The notes beneath the pieces were generated by a model. It saw nothing but the letters and a program-made list of their open reading frames with translations, had not been told where the DNA came from and did not search any database. Shown in pieces: positions 58,762 to 64,000 of a DNA stretch of 64,000 bases. Positions within the stretch are counted from its first letter, which is position 1; every line of letters starts with the position of its first letter. Origin of the DNA: JABDMH01 sp965223165 (lineage in GTDB: Bacteria > Bacteroidota > Bacteroidia > Chitinophagales > Saprospiraceae); contig CBDCVQ010000017.1 of the NCBI GenBank assembly GCA_965223165.1, forward strand, positions 1 to 64,000. Reading direction: 5' to 3'. A program made the translations under genes and the position numbers.

Positions 58762-61700
58762 ATGCTAGTTCGAGTAGGCGTACGGGTCACGCGGCAAGTT
58801 GTGCTGCTGGTAGCAGTGCTGGCCGGCCATCTGGGGTGGTCCCAGTCCTCCGGGCCCCTGGGCGTACCCTCTTTCGAGCTACCTGTCTCTGCCGGGCTTC
58901 CCGATCTGTACGTCAAAGACTTTGTCCAGGATCATTTTGGTTTCACATGGATTGCCACCAATAGTAGCGTCTGCCGATTTGACGGATCCTCCATATATCA
59001 GATCCCTCGAGACAGTTTTCCCCATGAATTTTATAGCCGGCTAGCGGTGGATACGGCCAACAGCTCCCTCTGGGTAGGTAGCTATTTTGGTCTATTCAGT
59101 GTAGATCTGTTGACCCATGAAGTGACCGACTACACCTGGGACACCTCCGGTGTACCCCGTCTTGGCAGCGAGTATGTCCATGCCTTGCTGGTAGATGACC
59201 GCAGCCATCGTCTCTGGGTGGGCACGCGGACCGGACTGGCGTCGGTCGACCTGACAGAAAACCTGGTGCACAGGCATGCCATCGTGCTGGATGAGCAGGG
59301 TCAGTCGACAGAGCACGAAATGCGAGTTTTCGATATCGTTCAGGACCGCTCTCAGCCCAGCCGGCTCTGGCTAGCCACCACGGGCGGACTGATTGAGTTT
59401 GATGCGGAGATCGGCACCTTCCGTCGGGTTCCCTTACAGTTGGAGGGGCACCAGGGTCATCTTCCGTTGATGGATTTGTATGCGGATGAACATGATGATC
59501 TCATATATATAACCGTCAGAGCGTCTATCGGCTTTACGTCGCCGTACAACTACCTAGTCTTTAGCCCGAGGCAGGGCACCTTCGTAAGAGGCTATTATCT
59601 TGATAGCCAGTGGCAGAGTAAAGGCATATTCTTAAAGAATGACTCCACCCTTTGGTTGTCAGCCGAGACGGGCCTGGCTGTGCTCGACCGAGGCAGCGGT
59701 ACCGTCGAGGCAGTAGAAGATCCCGCGGGAGATCAGCCCAGCATTGATTTTGTGGATGACGCTCGCCGTATGTGGTGTGTCGGCGAGCATGGTATCTCCG
59801 TCTATGATCCCTTTTCGACCCAGGTCGAATCATACTACTATACGAGCGACATCCCCAGGGCCTACCATATCATGCAAGACTTGGCGCAACACCCCGTCAC
59901 AGAAGAGATCTATGTGTCGGTACTGGGGGCCGAAGGCATCTTTGTACACGATCCGGTCGAACATACTTGGCGTACCATGGTGCGATCCGACTACAGCATT
60001 GGATCCAAGAACCTCTACGATGGCATTGATGCCCATTTTGACCGGGCAGGTAAGCCCCTTTTTGTCACCAACACAGATCTCTTTACCGTCAATGCCAATG
60101 GACAGCTCCGTCCCGCTACTCAGCTCAGGCCCAGGGGTAGGACTGGGAGTTGGTCAGCCTCAGTCTTGGATCGACGTGGTCGGCTTTGGGTGGCAGGTGC
60201 CAACCAATTGCAAGAGATAGATCCGCAGGACGGAAGCTTTCGAGATCACTCAGACCTGCTCCTGGAGTGCGATGAGCAGCATGGAGAGGAAATCCTCTAC
60301 CAAGATAGGAAAGGCAACTTGTGGCTCGGAGGGGGCTGCAACGGCATATCCGTGCGGCAAAATCACACATCCATCTTTCTGCACAGTGCGGATTTCCGGG
60401 ATCTGGATCCAGCCTTTCCCGATGCTCGTGTGCTCAACTTTGCGGAGCGGGACGATACATTATGGATACTATCCGAAGACCACAGCATATGCCTGGTGGA
60501 CCTCAAGAATGGCAACATCAAGCCCTGCAAAGTGATCCGACTCGATGATTTGTTTGAGAAGAATCCCACTTCTATGGACGTGAGCGAAGCGAGTCACAGC
60601 TGGGGAGCTTTTGACCTGGATGGATACTACTGGATTCTCACCTCACAGGGACTCTTGAAATACGACGATCGAAGGAGACGAGTGGACCTATTTGGGGAAA
60701 GCGATGGATTCGTGATCAAGGATCGCGAACTCCAGTTATTTGTAGGAGGAGAGATACTGAGCCTGCGAGATGGCCGTATGTTATATGGCACACGCAAGGG
60801 AATCCACTTCTTTGATCCACGCACCATTCGCAAGTCCGTCGCCAAACCCATACCCTATCTGAAGTCCATTCTGGTCAACAATGAGCCCCTCGAGACCGAT
60901 ACCACCTCCTTTTTTGAGCGGCAGGTCAAACTTAGTCCGTACGAAAACTATCTCTCCTTTGAGTTCTCCGCCATCGGCTATGCTGATCCGGCTAAGACTC
61001 GTTTTTCCTACAAACTGGACGGGGTAGACGAGGATTGGGTCGAGTTGAGCGGACGGAAGTACGTCTCCTACGCCAACCTCCGAGGGGGGCACTATCAGTT
61101 TAACCTCCGTGCTGGACAGGCTGGCGGAGCCTGGAGCGAGCAGGTGCAGCGACTGTCGATCCGTATCGCCAAGTATTGGTGGAATACGTGGCTGGCCAGG
61201 ATACTTGGTGTGCTGTTGCTGGGCGGCATCGGGTATGGCTTGTATCACAACAGTGTACGCCGTGCCATCGAGCAAAAACAGGTGCAGATCGACTACGAAA
61301 AGCAACTGGCCGAGATCAAGATGAATGCCCTCACGGCACAGATGAATCCACATTTCATTTTCAATAGTCTCAATTCCATCGATTACTACATCATCAAGAA
61401 CCAAACAGACCGGGCCTCTGACTATCTCAATCGATTCTCCCGGCTGATCCGCTTGATCCTCAATAACTCGAGGTCGACATACATTTCCTTGCGCGATGAT
61501 CTGGAGGCTTTGCGACTTTATATCGAGATCGAAAGTCTCCGATTTGCCGATAAATTTGACTATGTTGTTAGTGCGGCCGAGGAGATCGATTTGGACAATG
61601 TGCAGGTGCCGCCCATGCTATTTCAGCCCTACGTCGAAAATGCCATCTGGCATGGTTTGATGCAGTCCGCGCGCAAAGGCAGACTCAAAGTAGAGGTGCG

Positions 61701-61953
61701 GCTAAATGAGGACAAAGACAAGATCGTCGGCGTGATCGAGGACGACGGCATCGGCAGACAGAAGGCCCAAGAGCTCAAATCCAAGGGCATCCGCAGGAAC
61801 AAGCGGAAGTCTATGGGTATGAACATCACAAAAGACAAGATTGAGGTCATCAATTTTCTGCATGACATGGATGCCAGTGTCCAGATTGAAGACCTGACAA
61901 ATGGATCTGGTGAGGCTGCCGGAACCCGTGTGACCCTAGAAATACCTATTTAA
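58762..61953 (+). CDS. LytS-type sensor histidine kinase with two-component propeller and Y_Y_Y domain
   Basis: About 1063 residues from the ATG at 58762 (MLVRVGVRVTRQVVLLVAVL signal); an upstream start at 58717 is possible. A periplasmic part with Reg_prop-type blades (DHFGFTWIATNSSVCRFDG, SLWVGSYFGLFSVD, RLWVGTRTGLASVD) precedes a Y_Y_Y domain (FRYKLDG-like FSYKLDGVDEDWVEL). One transmembrane helix (ILGVLLLGGIGYGLYH) leads to a short coiled coil, the His_kinase box MNPHFIFNSLNSIDYY and an ATPase domain with QPYVENAIWHG and DDGIGR. It phosphorylates the LytTR regulator encoded 22 bp downstream. Unlike Bacteroides hybrid sensors it has no receiver or AraC domain. Confidence 0.92.
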   Translation: MLVRVGVRVTRQVVLLVAVLAGHLGWSQSSGPLGVPSFELPVSAGLPDLYVKDFVQDHFGFTWIATNSSVCRFDGSSIYQIPRDSFPHEFYSRLAVDTANSSLWVGSYFGLFSVDLLTHEVTDYTWDTSGVPRLGSEYVHALLVDDRSHRLWVGTRTGLASVDLTENLVHRHAIVLDEQGQSTEHEMRVFDIVQDRSQPSRLWLATTGGLIEFDAEIGTFRRVPLQLEGHQGHLPLMDLYADEHDDLIYITVRASIGFTSPYNYLVFSPRQGTFVRGYYLDSQWQSKGIFLKNDSTLWLSAETGLAVLDRGSGTVEAVEDPAGDQPSIDFVDDARRMWCVGEHGISVYDPFSTQVESYYYTSDIPRAYHIMQDLAQHPVTEEIYVSVLGAEGIFVHDPVEHTWRTMVRSDYSIGSKNLYDGIDAHFDRAGKPLFVTNTDLFTVNANGQLRPATQLRPRGRTGSWSASVLDRRGRLWVAGANQLQEIDPQDGSFRDHSDLLLECDEQHGEEILYQDRKGNLWLGGGCNGISVRQNHTSIFLHSADFRDLDPAFPDARVLNFAERDDTLWILSEDHSICLVDLKNGNIKPCKVIRLDDLFEKNPTSMDVSEASHSWGAFDLDGYYWILTSQGLLKYDDRRRRVDLFGESDGFVIKDRELQLFVGGEILSLRDGRMLYGTRKGIHFFDPRTIRKSVAKPIPYLKSILVNNEPLETDTTSFFERQVKLSPYENYLSFEFSAIGYADPAKTRFSYKLDGVDEDWVELSGRKYVSYANLRGGHYQFNLRAGQAGGAWSEQVQRLSIRIAKYWWNTWLARILGVLLLGGIGYGLYHNSVRRAIEQKQVQIDYEKQLAEIKMNALTAQMNPHFIFNSLNSIDYYIIKNQTDRASDYLNRFSRLIRLILNNSRSTYISLRDDLEALRLYIEIESLRFADKFDYVVSAAEEIDLDNVQVPPMLFQPYVENAIWHGLMQSARKGRLKVEVRLNEDKDKIVGVIEDDGIGRQKAQELKSKGIRRNKRKSMGMNITKDKIEVINFLHDMDASVQIEDLTNGSGEAAGTRVTLEIPI

Positions 61954-61975
61954 TCATACTCCAAAAAAACCAATT

Positions 61976-62716
61976 ATGATTAAGACCGTAATCCTGGATG
62001 ATGAAAATCATTCGATCGAGACCCTTCGTTGGAAAATCGAGAAATTTTGCCATGACATTGAGATTGTGCAGACATTTTCCGATTCCGTCCTGGCCCTGGA
62101 ATATTTGAAATCCTCTGCCATCGACCTCCTTTTTATCGACATCGAGATGCCGCGGCTCAATGGCTTTGAGGTGCTGCAAGAGCTGGGCACCGTACCTTTC
62201 GATGTAATTTTTACGACGGCATACGACGAGTTTGGCATCAAAGCAATCAAATTCAGTGCGTTGGACTATCTGTTGAAGCCCGTGCAGGCACAGGAGTTGG
62301 TACAAGCGGTCGAAAAGCACAAGAACAAGTCGGCCCGTCAGGTGTCTCCCGAGCAACTCCGAGTGCTATTTAGCAACATTCAGGATGAGGACCGTGGCCC
62401 CGTCAAGATTCCGCTGTCGACCAAGGAGAGTATCGAGTTTGTGGATCCGGCTGAAATCGTGGCCTGTCAATCAGATAGCAACTACACCATGGTCTACTTG
62501 CAGGGCGGACGAAAGAAATTGATCTCCAAAACCCTCAAGGACTTTGAAGAGCTTCTGAGGGGGCACCACTTCTTTCGGTCGCATCACTCTTACCTCGTCA
62601 GCGTCAATCACATCCGCGAATACGTGCGTAAGGATGGTGGGTATCTGCGAATGGAGGGTGACATGATGGTGCCCGTATCCCGCAGCCGAAAGGACGAAGT
62701 GCTGAAATTATTCTAA
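61976..62716 (+). CDS. LytTR-type response regulator
   Basis: A 246-residue regulator. The receiver domain (1-120) has the acidic pair VILDDENHS, the phospho-acceptor Asp in LLFIDIEMPRLNG, the Thr in IFTTAYDEF and Lys in YLLKPVQ. A LytTR DNA-binding domain follows (about 140-246; IVACQSDSNYTMVYL, FFRSHHSYLVSVNHI). LytTR proteins bind direct repeats upstream of target genes. The gene lies directly behind its cognate kinase gene and 32 bp ahead of the ferredoxin-cyclase-globin gene. Confidence 0.95.
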   Translation: MIKTVILDDENHSIETLRWKIEKFCHDIEIVQTFSDSVLALEYLKSSAIDLLFIDIEMPRLNGFEVLQELGTVPFDVIFTTAYDEFGIKAIKFSALDYLLKPVQAQELVQAVEKHKNKSARQVSPEQLRVLFSNIQDEDRGPVKIPLSTKESIEFVDPAEIVACQSDSNYTMVYLQGGRKKLISKTLKDFEELLRGHHFFRSHHSYLVSVNHIREYVRKDGGYLRMEGDMMVPVSRSRKDEVLKLF

Positions 62717-62748
62717 GACCGGGCCTCCACAAAAAACCAAGCAGCGTC

Positions 62749-64000
62749 ATGCCGAAGATCACTTATAGCAACCTCAACCAGTCATTTGAGAGCCGTGACC
62801 CCGAGGACACGATTCTGGATATCTCCGTGGATCACCGCATCCCGCACCTGCATGAATGCGGTGGCTCAGGACTCTGCACCACCTGCCGAGTCCGAATACT
62901 AGATGGATTGTCCAATCTGACGCCATTGAGCAGCAAGGAGCGGATCATCTCCCGGGAGCGCGGCTGGGACTCTAGCATCCGGCTGGCGTGTCAGGTGAGG
63001 CCTACCGGTGACGTCTCCCTACAGCGACTCATTTGGTCTACGGCGGAGATCAGCCACTTGCAGCTCGAGACGATCCATGAAGACTATGGGGAGGAGAAAT
63101 CCATCGCGATCCTATTTTGCGATCTGCGAAACTTTACGTCCATTACGTCCAAGAACTTGGTGTTTGACATGGTCCACATGCTCAATCGCTTCTACACATT
63201 GCTGGGAGATCCGATCCTCATCAACAATGGCATCATCTACCAGTACGTGGGCGATGAGATCGTTGGCATCTTTGGCGCATCGGGCGAACCGGGATCACGT
63301 AGTTGCACCGATGCCATACGTGCCGCCCTGGGTATGCAGTATGCCGTGAGTCGCCTGAATCGATTTGAACTCAGTGAGATGGATGCGCAATTTGACGTAG
63401 GTATTGGTCTCCATTTTGGTCGGGCCTACTTAGGTAAGCTGGGCCACCCAAAGCACAAGCAGTTTGCCGTGGTAGGCGATGCGATCAATGTCACTAGCCG
63501 CATCCAGGGAGAGACTAAAAATGTGGAATCCAAGATCTTGATCTCGCAGGAGTTCTTGGATCGATTGCCTCCCGATCTGCTGCAGCTGGGCAGAGCGGTA
63601 GACACCAATTTGCGGGGCAAGACCGAAGAGACCACACTCCATGAGGTGGTGAAATTTGCCCAGCCGGATATCAGCCTGGAGGTGCAAGCCACCCTGGATC
63701 TCTTGCTGAAGAATGAGGATCGATTTGCCAGTCGGTTTTATGACAAAGTGTTTGAGATCGCCCCGGAAACTCGCGCCCTCTTCAAGAATAACCTGAAGGA
63801 CCAAGGCCGTCTGCTGACCCACATGCTCAGTGGCATCGTCTACAGCCTGAGTCGACCCAGTCATCTGAAGATGGGGCTGCGCACGCTAGGCAAGAATCAC
63901 ACAAAGTATGGCGTAGAGGCATTCCATTATCCGGTGGTCAAGCAAGCTATCCTCGAGACAATCCAAGAAGAGTTGGGTGAGGAATACAACGAGGATATCG
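62749..64000 (+). CDS. 2Fe-2S ferredoxin - class III cyclase - globin fusion (3' end outside window)
   Basis: 417 residues are visible from the ATG at 62749; no stop occurs before the window end. Residues 1-95 are a ferredoxin domain with C37-x5-C43-x2-C46 and C81, the plant-type 2Fe-2S ligand pattern. Residues 115-300 are a class III cyclase with metal Asps D125 (ILFCDLRNFT) and D169 (YVGDEIVG) and the GDAINVTSR segment (N247, R251). The usual adenine-selecting Lys is Q165. Residues 320 onward are a bacterial globin, with Tyr331 at B10 and His384 as likely proximal ligand (GKNHTKYGV, then HYPVVKQAI). The protein could couple cyclic-nucleotide synthesis to redox state and O2 or NO. Confidence 0.9.
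   Translation, partial: MPKITYSNLNQSFESRDPEDTILDISVDHRIPHLHECGGSGLCTTCRVRILDGLSNLTPLSSKERIISRERGWDSSIRLACQVRPTGDVSLQRLIWSTAEISHLQLETIHEDYGEEKSIAILFCDLRNFTSITSKNLVFDMVHMLNRFYTLLGDPILINNGIIYQYVGDEIVGIFGASGEPGSRSCTDAIRAALGMQYAVSRLNRFELSEMDAQFDVGIGLHFGRAYLGKLGHPKHKQFAVVGDAINVTSRIQGETKNVESKILISQEFLDRLPPDLLQLGRAVDTNLRGKTEETTLHEVVKFAQPDISLEVQATLDLLLKNEDRFASRFYDKVFEIAPETRALFKNNLKDQGRLLTHMLSGIVYSLSRPSHLKMGLRTLGKNHTKYGVEAFHYPVVKQAILETIQEELGEEYNEDI

Overview
The window reads as a chromosomal segment of a Bacteroidota bacterium, most likely of class Saprospiria. The evidence is a SusC/SusD pair, STN-type TonB-dependent receptors with DUF4249 lipoproteins, HYC_CC_PP, DUF3078 and DUF2007 proteins, many lipoproteins, and LytS/LytTR signalling. 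Taxonomy is inferred from gene families; no rRNA or tRNA gene was seen.

Layout. (1) 1-1860 looks foreign or mis-joined. It holds a UGSC-type (seleno)protein and a SAF-domain oxidoreductase, both broken by single-base indels, several of them in homopolymers, and it is joined head-on into codon 52 of a cusA-like efflux gene whose remainder is absent. (2) 2129-28989 runs almost entirely on the minus strand. In ascending coordinates it carries an HYC_CC_PP protein, three type I sulfatases (the middle one on plus) with a 9-bp-periodic repeat, two tandem copies of a TonB receptor / DUF4249 / MG2-plug module (8087-20149), a TIM-barrel isomerase, a ChbG-like deacetylase, an S1/P1 nuclease, a glycosylasparaginase, a DUF1080 protein, a fatty-acid hydroxylase and a DinB-like lipoprotein. 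(3) 29484-32230 is a BlaI/M56-protease pair with two palindromic operators. (4) 32257-46988 holds a DUF3078 protein, a short SecA paralogue, an ATP-grasp / kinase-like / HAD operon, a cyclase-TM2-TPR-SHOCT protein, a methyltransferase, formate-tetrahydrofolate ligase, two metalloprotease-like lipoproteins and a DUF2007 protein. (5) 48658-58524 is a LacI regulator followed by SusC, SusD and a large VCBS/ASPIC protein. (6) 58762-64000 is a LytS-type propeller histidine kinase, a LytTR regulator and a ferredoxin-cyclase-globin fusion cut by the window end.

How the genes may work together. Sulfatases, SusCD, VCBS protein, deacetylase, isomerase, DUF1080 protein and glycosylasparaginase point to scavenging of sulfated polysaccharides and glycoproteins. 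The duplicated receptor modules look like a dedicated import or surface-handling system with an unusual barrel-less plug protein. The last three genes could form a sensory unit in which a redox- and gas-responsive cyclase is co-expressed with a two-component system.

A family of roughly 160-230 bp elements with 18-bp terminal inverted repeats and no ORF (29058, 43721, 48184, plus a solo end at 36503) is the clearest undescribed mobile or structured element. The leading candidates for new biology are the duplicated receptor modules, the ferredoxin-cyclase-globin protein and this MITE-like family.
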